DNA of 42,317 nucleotides from an uncultured Oscillibacter sp. GTDB taxonomy: Bacteria; Bacillota; Clostridia; Oscillospirales; Oscillospiraceae. Of this stretch, positions 7,571-17,180 are shown piece by piece (the first letter of the stretch is position 1; each line of letters begins with the position of its first letter). Where the stretch lies: assembly GCA_946183175.1 (NCBI GenBank), contig CAMHBH010000002.1, positions 1 through 42,317 on the forward strand, in the 5' to 3' direction. The notes under the pieces are model-generated. The model was not told the DNA's origin. It saw only the letters and a list, made by a program, of their open reading frames with translations, and did not search any database. Made by a program: the position numbers and the translations under genes.

Positions 7571-9658
7571 ATGTCACAACGCAAACCCTACTATATCACC
7601 ACGCCGATTTACTACCCCTCCGACAAGCTCCACATCGGCCACACCTACTGCACCGTCGCCACGGACGCCCTCGCGCGCTACCAGCGCCTCAAAGGACGCG
7701 ACGTGATTTTCCTGACGGGCACCGACGAGCACGGGCAGAAAATCGAGACCAAGGCCAAAGAGGCCGGCGTGTCGCCGAAAGAATTTGTGGACGCCATCGT
7801 AGACGGCCCGCGCGGCGTGCGCGACCTCTGGCGGCTGATGAACATCTCCAACGACCGCTTCATCCGCACGACCGACGAGTACCATGTCAAGTCCGTACAG
7901 CGCATCTTCCGCCGCATGTACGAGAAGGGCGACATCTATCTCGGCTCCTACAAGGGAAAATACTGTACGCCCTGCGAATCCTTCTGGACGGAAAGTCAGC
8001 TCAAGGACGGCTGTTGCCCCGACTGCGGGCGGCCCGTCACCGACGCCGAAGAAGAGGCCTACTTCTTCCGCCTGAGCAAGTACGCCGACCGTATCCGCGA
8101 CCTGCTGGAGAATACCGACTTCTTACAGCCCCGTAGCCGCGTCAACGAGATGGTTAAGAACTTCCTCGACCCCGGCCTCGAAGACCTGTGCGTGTCGCGG
8201 ACAAGTTTCCAGTGGGGCATTCCCGTCGATTTCGACACCAAACACGTCGTCTACGTCTGGCTCGACGCCCTCACAAACTATATTACCGCCCTCGGCTACG
8301 AGAACGAACAATTCAGCGACTACGACCGCTTCTGGGCCGACGCCCAAGACGAAAGCTCCTGGCGGAGAAGCAATATCGCCGTGAACATCGTCGGCAAGGA
8401 AATCGTGCGCTTCCATTCGATTATCTGGCCCGCTATGCTGATGAGTTTGGGCGAACCTGTCCCCAAACACGTATTCGGCCACGGCTGGCTGTTGCTCGAC
8501 GGCGGCAAGATGTCGAAATCCAAGGGCAACGTCGTCGACCCGTATATTTTAGCCGAACAGTTCGGCGTAGACGCCCTGCGGTTCTTCTTACTGCGCACGT
8601 TCCCCTTCGGCGCGGACGGCAATTTCTCCAACGAACTCCTCATTCAGACCATCAATACCGACCTCGCCAACGACTTAGGCAACCTCGTTTCGCGCACGAC
8701 GGCAATGGCGGTCAAGTATTTTAACGGTACGCTTCCGGAATCCGCCGGGGCCACCGCCGACGAAATCGACCTCGCGAAACTGTCGGCGGCGGGCGGGGAA
8801 ATCACGCTCTCCGCCACCAGCGACGGCGACCCGCTCCTCTACGACGCCCAGCTCGTCGCGCTGGCGTCCGGACTGCGCAACCGCTTTGCGGCGCAAATGG
8901 ACACGTTCGCGCCCCATAACGCGCTGTCCGAAATCTTTAAGGTTATCCAGCGGGCCAATAAGTATATCGACGAGAACGCCCCGTGGGCCCTCGCGAAGGA
9001 TATGGACGCCAACGGCGCGCGCCTCGCGCATGTCCTGTACAACCTGCTGGAAACGGCGCGTATTTGCGGCGTGTTGCTGACGCCGTTCATCCCCGAATCG
9101 TGCGGGAAGCTGTTCGGGCAAATCGGCGCGCCGGAATCGGTTCGTACTTGGGACAGCGCCGCCGTGTGGGGGGCTTTACCCGTCGGCGCGACTATCTCGA
9201 AGGGCGAAAACCTCTTCCCGCGCGTGGACATGGAGAAGGCCTTAGCCGAACTCGAAGCGGCGTCGGAGGCCGCCAAAAAGGCCGCGCTCCCGCCCGTCGA
9301 ACTCGAACCGTATACGGCGGAACCCGTGGACTTTGACACGTTCTGCAAGAGCGACTTCCGGGTCGTGAAAGTCAAGGATTGTACGGCGGTCAAAAAGAGC
9401 GCGAAACTGTTGCGCTTCACCCTCGACGACGGCTCCGGTACGGACAGGCAGATTTTGTCGGGTATTCACGCATGGTACGAGCCGGAGGCGCTGATTGGCA
9501 AGACGCTTGCGGCGATTGTGAATCTCCCGCCGCGCAAGATGATGGGCCTTGAAAGTAACGGCATGCTGTTGTCCGCCGTCCACCGCGAGAACGGCGAGGA
9601 AAAGCTGAACCTTATCATTCTGGACGACGCGATTCCCGCCGGGGCCAAACTCTGCTGA
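7571..9658 (+). CDS. metG: Methionyl-tRNA synthetase
   Basis: Cytoplasmic class I aminoacyl-tRNA synthetase that charges tRNA-Met. The ATG at 7571 is chosen because AAGGAGG precedes it by a good spacing; the track's start at 7532 lies inside the -10 box. The 695 residues begin with the MSQRKPYYITTPIYY strand, followed by the KLHIGH signature, a zinc site CTPCESFW..CCPDCGRP, the KMSKSKGN loop, the anticodon-binding helical domain and a C-terminal EMAPII/OB-fold tRNA-binding domain (FDTFCKSDFRVVKVKDC onward). This is the usual Bacillota dimeric layout. The region after NDLGNLVSRT carries a loop of about 25 residues rich in Ala/Gly/Asp, longer than I expect for the family, between helices of the anticodon domain. 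It heads a run of plus-strand genes (HAD, methyltransferase, MNT/HEPN). Confidence 0.97.
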   Translation: MSQRKPYYITTPIYYPSDKLHIGHTYCTVATDALARYQRLKGRDVIFLTGTDEHGQKIETKAKEAGVSPKEFVDAIVDGPRGVRDLWRLMNISNDRFIRTTDEYHVKSVQRIFRRMYEKGDIYLGSYKGKYCTPCESFWTESQLKDGCCPDCGRPVTDAEEEAYFFRLSKYADRIRDLLENTDFLQPRSRVNEMVKNFLDPGLEDLCVSRTSFQWGIPVDFDTKHVVYVWLDALTNYITALGYENEQFSDYDRFWADAQDESSWRRSNIAVNIVGKEIVRFHSIIWPAMLMSLGEPVPKHVFGHGWLLLDGGKMSKSKGNVVDPYILAEQFGVDALRFFLLRTFPFGADGNFSNELLIQTINTDLANDLGNLVSRTTAMAVKYFNGTLPESAGATADEIDLAKLSAAGGEITLSATSDGDPLLYDAQLVALASGLRNRFAAQMDTFAPHNALSEIFKVIQRANKYIDENAPWALAKDMDANGARLAHVLYNLLETARICGVLLTPFIPESCGKLFGQIGAPESVRTWDSAAVWGALPVGATISKGENLFPRVDMEKALAELEAASEAAKKAALPPVELEPYTAEPVDFDTFCKSDFRVVKVKDCTAVKKSAKLLRFTLDDGSGTDRQILSGIHAWYEPEALIGKTLAAIVNLPPRKMMGLESNGMLLSAVHRENGEEKLNLIILDDAIPAGAKLC

Positions 9659-9667
9659 CACCTGTCG

Positions 9668-9694
9668 GGCGGGGACGCCGCGCGCGTCTCCGCC
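9668..9694 (+). terminator. Hairpin between metG and the HAD gene
   Basis: GGCGGGGACGC and GCGTCTCCGCC pair over 11 bases with one G-U and a 5-base loop in the 62-base gap. There is no U-tract, so it may be an attenuator, a processing site or a weak terminator. Confidence 0.4.
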
Positions 9695-9720
9695 GGAATC
9701 CGTAAGAATCGAGGTGCGTT

Positions 9721-10377
9721 ATGAGACTGCAAAGCGCGATATTCGACATGGACGGTACGCTACTGGACAGTATGCCGATGTGGCGGAACCTCTTGAATGA
9801 CTTCCTTCACTCGCAGGGGCGTATGGCCAAGGGGAACTTGTGGGAGGAAATCCGCCCCCTGACATTAGAGGATACCGCCGTTTATTTCCGGGAAGTCTAC
9901 AAGCTCCGGCAGTCCGAGGAGGAAATCGTGTCGATGATTAACGCGCGGATTGCCGAGTTTTACGAAAAGGAAGTCCGGGCGAAACCGGGCGTGGAGGAGT
10001 TCCTGTCCATGCTGAAAATGGAGGGCGTGTGGATGTACGTCGCGACGGGCACCGACAGGCCGTTCGCCGAGGCGGGGCTGAAGTGCGCCGGGATTGACGG
10101 CTATTTCCGGGGTCTGCTGACGTGTCAGGAATCGGGGGCCGGCAAGGACAAGAGCGCCGATATCTTTGAGCGGGCGATGGTTCGCCTGCGCTCCAATAAG
10201 AAGGACACGATTATTTTCGAGGATTCGCTTCCGGCGATTCGCGTCGCGAAGGCGGCGGGATTCCGCGTGGCGGGCGTCTACGACGCCGACTGCCCCGGCG
10301 ACCAGGACGAAATCCGCGCCCTGTCCGACTACTACATCCGCTCTTTCGAGGAACTCTTCACCGCGACCCCCGTCTGA
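9721..10377 (+). CDS. HAD-superfamily hydrolase (beta-phosphoglucomutase/phosphatase-like)
   Basis: A 218-residue haloacid dehalogenase fold enzyme, probably a small-molecule phosphatase or phosphomutase; the substrate cannot be read from sequence. Motif I is FDMDGTLLDSM with nucleophile D9 and acid/base D11. An alpha-helical cap follows (about 15-85). Motif II is the Thr/Ser region of VATGTDRP, motif III a Lys in GKDKSADIF, and motif IV FEDSLPAIRVAKAAG, the classic ED..P.. signature of subfamily I. GAGGTG precedes the ATG. The stop is 18 bases before the methyltransferase start, suggesting one transcript. No signal peptide. Confidence 0.9.
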   Translation: MRLQSAIFDMDGTLLDSMPMWRNLLNDFLHSQGRMAKGNLWEEIRPLTLEDTAVYFREVYKLRQSEEEIVSMINARIAEFYEKEVRAKPGVEEFLSMLKMEGVWMYVATGTDRPFAEAGLKCAGIDGYFRGLLTCQESGAGKDKSADIFERAMVRLRSNKKDTIIFEDSLPAIRVAKAAGFRVAGVYDADCPGDQDEIRALSDYYIRSFEELFTATPV

Positions 10378-10395
10378 GCTATGGAGGGAGACAGT

Positions 10396-11544
10396 ATGAT
10401 ATTGACAGTTCCCTGTCTGCTGGGGCTGGAGGGGATTGTAGCCGACGAGCTCCGGCGGCTGGACTGCAAGAATATACAGCCCGAAAACGGGCGCGTGTCG
10501 TGCGCGGGGAGTATCGCCGACGTTGCGCGGCTCAATCTGAACCTGCGTTGCGGGGCGCGCGTACTGCTCAAAGTCGGGACGTTCCCCGCGCCCGATTTCG
10601 AGGCCCTGTTCCAGGGCGTCAACCGTATCCCGTGGGAGGAAATCATCCCAAAGGACGGCGAATTTCCCGTCAAGGGCTGGTCGCTCAATTCGGTACTGCA
10701 TTCCGTCCCGGCCTGTCAGGCGATAGTCAAAAAGTCGGTCGCCACGCGTCTGGGCCGCGTCTACGGCTGTCAGACGCTCCCCGAGACCGGCGAACGCTAT
10801 CAGATACGCTTTTCAATCACCCATGACACGGCGTCGGTGTACCTTGACACCACGGGCGAGGGCTTGTACAAGCGCGGCTACCGCGCGCGGAATATGGGCG
10901 CGCCGTTGCGCGAGACCTTAGCGGCGGCACTGGTACTGTTGTCGCGCTACCGGGGCAAGGACCCCTTCTGTGACCCGTTCTGCGGTTCGGGCACGATTCC
11001 CATTGAGGCGGCGCTGATTGCCAAGAACCGCGCCCCCGGACTTGACCGCCATTTCGCCGCGCAGAGGTGGAAGACGATGGAGTCGCGCCACTGGGTGGAG
11101 GCCGCCGGGGAGGCTATCGACAAGGAATACCACGGGCAGTACGAGATTGTCGGCAGCGACATCGACCCCGACGCGGTGGAGCTGTCGCGGCACAACGCCG
11201 AGCTGGCGGGCGTCGACGACTGTACGCGCTTTGAAGTCGCCGACGCGCTGGACTTCCGCCGCGGGAGCGAGTACGGACAACTTGTGACGAATCCGCCCTA
11301 CGGCGAGCGCCTCATGGACAGAGCGCAAGTCGAAACGCTGTACCGGAATTTCGGGCAGACGCTGGAGGCGTTGCCGGAGCGCTGGCGCGTGATTATCCTG
11401 TCGTCGCATGAAGAATTTGAACGTTGTTTCGGGCGTCCGGCTGCGAAACGGCGCAAACTCTACAACGGCATGATTCCCTGTAACGCCTACTTCTACGGCG
11501 GCTGGACGCGCGCCGCCGGACAGAATGCGCCCGGCTCAAAATAG
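10396..11544 (+). CDS. THUMP-domain class I SAM-dependent RNA methyltransferase (RlmL/YpsC-like)
   Basis: Probable 23S rRNA guanine-N2 methyltransferase of the UPF0020 family. The ATG at 10396 is preferred over 10381 because GGAGGGAG sits just upstream of it. The 382 residues start with an N-terminal ferredoxin-like/THUMP region (about 1-155), then the Rossmann methyltransferase with the SAM-binding segment FCDPFCGSGTIPIEAALIAK, acidic loop SDIDPDAVELSRHNAELAG and catalytic VTNPPYGERL (the NPPY motif typical of N2-guanine methylation). Length matches single-domain Bacillota YpsC-type proteins rather than the fused E. coli RlmKL. The final bases run into a short gap before the nucleotidyltransferase gene. 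Confidence 0.92.
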   Translation: MILTVPCLLGLEGIVADELRRLDCKNIQPENGRVSCAGSIADVARLNLNLRCGARVLLKVGTFPAPDFEALFQGVNRIPWEEIIPKDGEFPVKGWSLNSVLHSVPACQAIVKKSVATRLGRVYGCQTLPETGERYQIRFSITHDTASVYLDTTGEGLYKRGYRARNMGAPLRETLAAALVLLSRYRGKDPFCDPFCGSGTIPIEAALIAKNRAPGLDRHFAAQRWKTMESRHWVEAAGEAIDKEYHGQYEIVGSDIDPDAVELSRHNAELAGVDDCTRFEVADALDFRRGSEYGQLVTNPPYGERLMDRAQVETLYRNFGQTLEALPERWRVIILSSHEEFERCFGRPAAKRRKLYNGMIPCNAYFYGGWTRAAGQNAPGSK

Positions 11545-11581
11545 CACACAATTTTATGGATGCCCGAAAGGCGGTGACGAA

Positions 11582-11917
11582 ATGGATGTGCAAGAGATTT
11601 CCGCCGCGCTCGCCGAAATCAGGGACGGTCTCTCCGCGCTGTTCGGCGCAAGGCTGGAAAATGTGTTCCTGTACGGCTCCTACGCGCGGGGCGAACAGGA
11701 TGAGGAATCCGACGTTGACATTCTGGCGGTCGTGAATCTCCCCGCCGGGACGCTGGAACAGTACGAAAGCCCGGTTTTGGATTTAGCCCTAGAAGTCGGA
11801 CTGCGTTATGACGCCCTCTTTTCCGTACTCCTACAGGACGCCGACGGGTTTCGCAAATACCAGACAGCTATGCCCTTTTTCGCCAATGTGATGAGGGAGG
11901 GAATCAGCATTGTATGA
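11582..11917 (+). CDS. MNT-type nucleotidyltransferase (antitoxin of MNT/HEPN pair)
   Basis: A 111-residue minimal nucleotidyltransferase. The start at 11582 (MDVQEI) follows GGCGGTGA; the track's earlier start overlaps the preceding gene without a ribosome site. The active-site signature is intact: G32-S33 in YGSYARGEQ and D44-x-D46 in SDVDIL. In characterised MNT/HEPN (MntA/HepT) systems this enzyme neutralises the HEPN ribonuclease by adding AMP to it. The next gene begins 8 bases inside this one, which is the usual arrangement. Whether the pair is an active toxin-antitoxin in this organism is inferred from family and order. Confidence 0.88.
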   Translation: MDVQEISAALAEIRDGLSALFGARLENVFLYGSYARGEQDEESDVDILAVVNLPAGTLEQYESPVLDLALEVGLRYDALFSVLLQDADGFRKYQTAMPFFANVMREGISIV

Positions 11918-12311
11918 GCAGGAGCGCGTAGACCTCGCGCTGTACCGCATGGACAAGGCGCAGGAGGCCTTGACCGACGCCGGGGAAGCGTTGCGGCAGG
12001 GCAGGCTCGCCAACGCCGCCAACCGTTCCTATTACGCGTTTTTCCACGCCGTCCGCGCCCTTTTCGCGCTGGAAGCACGCGATTTCCGAAAGCATTCCGG
12101 CGTGATTGCCGCGTTTCAAAAGGACTACGTGAAAACGGGCGTCTTTCCCGTCTCGCTGGGAAAACAGTTGCAAAGCGCGTTCAATCTCCGCACACAGAGC
12201 GATTACCGCGATTTTTACGTCTTGTCAAAAGAGAAAGTCGCCGCGCAGGTCGCCGACGCGGAACAATTCGTGGAGACGTTAAAGCGCTATTTATTGTCCA
12301 TGATAAGCTAG
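11910..12311 (+). CDS. HEPN-domain protein (HepT-like toxin)
   Basis: A 133-residue all-helical HEPN protein paired with the overlapping nucleotidyltransferase. The start is TTG at 11910: AGGGAGG lies 9 bases upstream, and the nearby ATG at 11914 is out of frame. Family signs are NAANRSYYAFFHAVRALF followed by HSGVIAAFQKDYVKTG. R57 and H62 in RDFRKH fit the R-x4-H ribonuclease signature, although in this HEPN subfamily the Arg is not always kept. Expected role: RNA cleavage when not AMPylated by the partner, giving growth arrest, stress or phage response. Downstream lies the groESL promoter region, with no further gene in the operon. Confidence 0.85.
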   Translation: MYEQERVDLALYRMDKAQEALTDAGEALRQGRLANAANRSYYAFFHAVRALFALEARDFRKHSGVIAAFQKDYVKTGVFPVSLGKQLQSAFNLRTQSDYRDFYVLSKEKVAAQVADAEQFVETLKRYLLSMIS

Positions 12312-12392
12312 CCGACGGGCGTTTTCATGTCGGATTCGTCCAAGTCATGAAAAATTGCGGTAAAATTTTCATAACTTTTGTGAAAAATCCCC

Positions 12393-12421
12393 TTTACAAA
12401 TTGGCAAGACTGTATTATGAT
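12393..12421 (+). promoter_or_regulatory. groESL sigma-A promoter
   Basis: TTTACA, a 17-base spacer, TATGAT, immediately upstream of the CIRCE operator. Confidence 0.75.
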
Positions 12422-12428
12422 ATCAGCG

Positions 12429-12455
12429 TTAGCACTCGAACGGATTGAGTGCTAA
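12429..12455 (+). promoter_or_regulatory. CIRCE operator (HrcA binding site)
   Basis: A perfect TTAGCACTC-N9-GAGTGCTAA inverted repeat, identical to the Bacillota consensus, right after the -10 box and 36 bases before groES. It implies HrcA repression and heat-shock induction of groESL; hrcA itself is outside the window. Confidence 0.97.
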
Positions 12456-12490
12456 CGCCGAACGCATATTCGACAAGGGAGGAACCTTCT

Positions 12491-12775
12491 ATGAAACTCA
12501 CACCGCTGGCCGACCGCGTCATTTTGAAGATGGTGGAGACCGAGGAGACCACGAAGGGCGGAATTATCCTGACCGGTTCCGCGAAGGAAAAGCCGTCCGT
12601 GGCGGAAGTCATTTCCGTGGGCCCCGGCGGCATGGTCGACGGCAAGGAAGTCACCATGACCGTCAAGCCCGGTGACAAAGTGATTACCAGCCAGTATTCC
12701 GGGACGAAAGTCACGCTGGAAGAAGTGGAGTACGTGGTAGTCCGGCAGAACGACATTCTCGCTATCGTCGAGTAA
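12491..12775 (+). CDS. groES: Co-chaperonin GroES
   Basis: The 10-kDa lid of the GroEL chaperonin, cytoplasmic. The start at 12491 is set by GGGAGGAACC just upstream; earlier in-frame codons run into the CIRCE element. The 94 residues carry the family strand MKLTPLADRVILKMVE, a mobile loop (EETTKGGIILTGSAKEKP) that contacts GroEL, and the C-terminal YVVVRQNDILAIVE. Heads a two-gene operon 46 bases before groEL. Confidence 0.97.
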   Translation: MKLTPLADRVILKMVETEETTKGGIILTGSAKEKPSVAEVISVGPGGMVDGKEVTMTVKPGDKVITSQYSGTKVTLEEVEYVVVRQNDILAIVE

Positions 12776-12800
12776 ACACCGTGCCTTTCGGGGCGCTTGA

Positions 12801-14447
<1,647 letters not shown>

Positions 14448-14468
14448 TTCCGGATACGACACGTAAAA

Positions 14469-14502
14469 CGGGAGACGGTTTCCAATCGGGAACCGTCTCC
14501 CG
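14469..14502 (+). terminator. Hairpin after groEL
   Basis: CGGGAGACGGTTTCC and GGGAACCGTCTCCCG form a 15-bp stem with one mismatch and the 4-base loop AATC. It is positioned as the groESL terminator but has no U-tract. Confidence 0.6.
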
Positions 14503-14514
14503 TGCTGTCAGTCC

Positions 14515-14543
14515 TTGAAAATCCGCGCCGGGTGTGGTAGTAT
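14515..14543 (+). promoter_or_regulatory. Promoter of the small DUF4160-linked gene pair
   Basis: TTGAAA, 17-base spacer, TAGTAT; the first ORF starts 26 bases downstream. Confidence 0.6.
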
Positions 14544-14569
14544 GGAAGTCGCAAAGGAGGGGGTTGCAT

Positions 14570-14815
14570 ATGCGGCGGCACTATGTCACGCTTTGCGTCC
14601 ACGGCAACACAGTCGTGACTTATACGCGCACGACGGGTGGCGTAGAGGTTACGTTTGAACAGGCGAAACACAAAGGTTTCAATACGGCAGTAATGGACTT
14701 GAACGGCGGGATTATCAGTAACGACGGCTTTGAACCCGCCGAGGCGGATTACTTCCGGCGTTTTTTAAGCCGCAACCGTGACGCCATTGCCGAAGGAGCG
14801 CTTGAAAATGCCTAA
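14570..14815 (+). CDS. Small protein of unknown function, upstream partner of DUF4160-like gene
   Basis: An 81-residue soluble protein that I cannot assign. The ATG at 14570 follows a strong AAAGGAGGGGG. The N-terminal half looks like a beta-sheet (RRHYVTLCVHGNTVVTYTRT, then GGVEVTFEQAKHKG), followed by a helix-rich C-terminus (AEADYFRRFLSRNRDAIAEG). It overlaps the next gene by 8 bases, so the two are co-translated and probably interact. The size and pairing suggest a toxin-antitoxin-like or accessory module, which is only a guess. Confidence 0.65.
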   Translation: MRRHYVTLCVHGNTVVTYTRTTGGVEVTFEQAKHKGFNTAVMDLNGGIISNDGFEPAEADYFRRFLSRNRDAIAEGALENA

Positions 14816-15080
14816 GCTGTACGAATTGCTAGGCTATCAGGTCAGCATTTGGAGCTTTGAGAACGGGGAACCAATTCATGTGCATATCTCGAAACGCCGT
14901 CCGGGCGCGAACTCAACAAAAATCTGGCTACTGTCGGACGGCACATTTGAACTGGCGCATAACGCTTCCCGGATTCCTCAGAGCGACTTAAACAGGATTA
15001 TCCGCTTTCTGAACGACAACGCGGACGAAATCCGGGATTTCTGGATTGCGTACCACGGATATGAAAAGTACGTCAGATAA
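14808..15080 (+). CDS. DUF4160-like small protein
   Basis: A 90-residue protein. The ATG at 14808 has GAAGGAGC upstream and lies inside the end of the preceding gene. The PIHVHISKRR segment, a later strand (IWLLSDGTFELAHN) and the C-terminal LNRIIRFLNDNADEIRDFWIAYHG resemble DUF4160 proteins, which usually show a PPHxHV-type motif and occur next to small partner genes. Function is unknown; members are often found beside toxin-antitoxin-like genes. No membrane segment. Confidence 0.7.
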   Translation: MPKLYELLGYQVSIWSFENGEPIHVHISKRRPGANSTKIWLLSDGTFELAHNASRIPQSDLNRIIRFLNDNADEIRDFWIAYHGYEKYVR

Positions 15081-15092
15081 GAAAGCGCTTAC

Positions 15093-15134
15093 AAAAAAGC
15101 CTCCCCCGTTGTTACACAGGGGAGGGGAATTTTT
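15093..15134. terminator. Bidirectional intrinsic terminator
   Basis: An A-run, CCTCCCC, a 12-base loop, GGGGAGG, then AATTTTT. Poly-A on one side and poly-T on the other let it end both the plus-strand DUF4160 gene and the minus-strand dapA. Confidence 0.75.
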
Positions 15135-15137
15135 ACG

Positions 15138-16025
15138 TTATTTCAAAAGCCCGTATTCTTTGAGCGCGTCGCGGATGTACGCCATATGCTCCGGCGACGG
15201 CTCGCACATGGGCAGACGGTACTCCCCGGCGTCGAGGCCCAGCAGGTTCATAGCGGCCTTGACGGGGCCGGGGTTCACCTCGCAGAACATCGCGTCGCAC
15301 AGCTTTTTCAACTGTACTTGCAGTTTCCCGGCGGCGGCGAAGTCGTTCGCCTTGCACAGTTCCGTCATGCGGCGCATTTCCGTGGGGTACACGTTCGCCA
15401 CAACCGATATCACGCCCTGTCCGCCCAGCGCGTAAATCGGCACGGTCTGGTCGTCGTTGCCCGACCAGACGTAGAAATCCTCCGGGCACAGGCGGAGAAT
15501 GTCCTGTACGACCCCGAGATTCCCGGACGCCTCTTTGATACCGTGAATGTTAGGATGTCCGGAAAGTCTGGCGCAGGTCTCCGGGGCGATACTCACGCCC
15601 GTGCGCGACGGGACATTATACAGAATACAGGGGCGCTCTACGGCGTCGAGAATGCGGAGGTAGTGCTGTACGAGGCCGTTCTGTGTGGCCTTGTTATAGT
15701 AGGGCGTGACAAGAAGGAGGGCGTCGGCCCCGGCGCGCTGGGCGTCTTTCGACAGCGCCACGGCGTGGGCGGTGTCGTTGGTGCCGCTCCCGGCGATAAC
15801 CGGGACGCGTCCGGCGACGCGCTCGACGCAGTAGGCGATAGTCCGCAGGCGCTCCTCGTTGCTCATGGTCACGGATTCGCCCGTCGTGCCGCAGACAATC
15901 ACGGCGTCGATACCGCTCTCAATCTGCCAGTCGATGATACGCCCGAAGGCGTCGAAGTCCACGTCGCCGGACTTGAACGGCGTCACAATCGCCACGCCCG
16001 AACCGGTGAAAATGGGGCTTTTCAT
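15138..16025 (-). CDS. dapA: 4-hydroxy-tetrahydrodipicolinate synthase
   Basis: Condenses pyruvate with aspartate semialdehyde, the first committed step to diaminopimelate and lysine. The 295-residue TIM barrel has the usual length. Visible are the CGTTGESVTMSNEER segment, YNVPSRTG (catalytic Tyr), and the Schiff-base Lys in GIKEASGNL. GGAGGA precedes the ATG. It follows asd by 24 bases on the same strand, so substrate producer and consumer share an operon. Confidence 0.96.
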   Translation of the reverse strand: MKSPIFTGSGVAIVTPFKSGDVDFDAFGRIIDWQIESGIDAVIVCGTTGESVTMSNEERLRTIAYCVERVAGRVPVIAGSGTNDTAHAVALSKDAQRAGADALLLVTPYYNKATQNGLVQHYLRILDAVERPCILYNVPSRTGVSIAPETCARLSGHPNIHGIKEASGNLGVVQDILRLCPEDFYVWSGNDDQTVPIYALGGQGVISVVANVYPTEMRRMTELCKANDFAAAGKLQVQLKKLCDAMFCEVNPGPVKAAMNLLGLDAGEYRLPMCEPSPEHMAYIRDALKEYGLLK

Positions 16026-16049
16026 ATAGAATCCTCCATTCCTGATTGC

Positions 16050-17141
16050 TTAGTCCAGATAGCCTTTCGCGCAGAGTAACTCGGCCAGCAGGACGCCGCC
16101 GCCCGCCGCGCCGCGTAAGGTATTGTGGCTCAGGCCGGCGAATTTGTAGTCGTACTGCGTATCGGGGCGCAGACGCCCGAGGGAAATCGCCATGCCGCGT
16201 TCGAGATTCCGGTCGAGGCGGGTTTGGGGGCGGTCGGGTTCTTCAAAATAGTGTAAGAACTGTTTCGGCGCGGACGGAAGCTGTAATTCCTGCGCGGGGC
16301 CGCGGAAGGCGTCCCAGTCGGCGCGAATCTGTTCGATAGACGGCTTGCGGCCCTCCGCGAACTTCATGAACACCGCCGCCATATGCCCGTCGAGGCAGGC
16401 CACCCGGAAGCACTGCGCGGTAATCGACGGCCCCTCCGCCTTCACGATACGCCCGTTTTCGACGCGGCCCCAGAGTTTCAAAGGCTCCTGTTCGCTCTTC
16501 TCCTCCTCGCCGCCGATGTACGGGATACAGTTGTCAACCATTTCGGGCCAGCGCTCGAACGTCTTGCCCGCGCCGGAAATCGCCTGGTACGTACACACTA
16601 ACACGCGCTCCAGGCCGTACTTGCGGAGAGGGTGTAAGGCCGGGACGTAGCTTTGCAGGGAGCAGTTCGACTTCACCGCGATAAAGCCGCGTTTCGTGCC
16701 TAAGCGCTTCTTTTGGGCGTCGATGACTTCCAGATGTTCGGCGTTGAGTTCGGGGACGACCATAGGAACATCAGGCGTCCAGCGGTTGGCGGAGTTGTTG
16801 GAGACTATCGGGCATTCGAGTTTCGCGTAGCGCTCCTCCAGCGCCCGGATTTCCTCCTTTTTCATGTCGACGGCGCAGAAACAGAAGTCGACTTGCGCGG
16901 CAAGGGCCTCGGCGTCGGCGTCGGCGTCGGCGTCGAGTACGGTCAACGCCTTCGCGGCGTCGGGAATCGGCTCGGACATCGCCCAGCGTTTCGATACGGC
17001 TTCCTCATACGTTTTCCCGGCGCTCCTGCCGCTCGCCGCGACGGCCACCAGTTGAAACCACGGGTGCGCCGCTAACAACGTCACGAAACGTTGTCCCACC
17101 ATTCCCGTAGCACCAATGACACCTGCTTTATATTGTTTCAC
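16050..17141 (-). CDS. asd: Aspartate-semialdehyde dehydrogenase
   Basis: Makes aspartate semialdehyde from aspartyl phosphate with NADPH. The 363 residues start at a GTG preceded by GGGAGTG. The Rossmann motif is GVIGATGMVGQRF, the catalytic cysteine lies in VKSNCSLQSY, and SGAGKTFERWPEMVDN with the IGGEEEKSEQE region is typical of the larger archaeal/fungal-type Asd also found in many Clostridia. A (DA)4 run near residue 75 is encoded by four perfect copies of a hexanucleotide (16909-16932). First gene of the asd-dapA operon, divergent from queA. Confidence 0.95.
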   Translation of the reverse strand: MKQYKAGVIGATGMVGQRFVTLLAAHPWFQLVAVAASGRSAGKTYEEAVSKRWAMSEPIPDAAKALTVLDADADADAEALAAQVDFCFCAVDMKKEEIRALEERYAKLECPIVSNNSANRWTPDVPMVVPELNAEHLEVIDAQKKRLGTKRGFIAVKSNCSLQSYVPALHPLRKYGLERVLVCTYQAISGAGKTFERWPEMVDNCIPYIGGEEEKSEQEPLKLWGRVENGRIVKAEGPSITAQCFRVACLDGHMAAVFMKFAEGRKPSIEQIRADWDAFRGPAQELQLPSAPKQFLHYFEEPDRPQTRLDRNLERGMAISLGRLRPDTQYDYKFAGLSHNTLRGAAGGGVLLAELLCAKGYLD

Positions 17142-17180
17142 TGCTATTCACTCCCATGCGTTTATAGAAATATCAAAATG

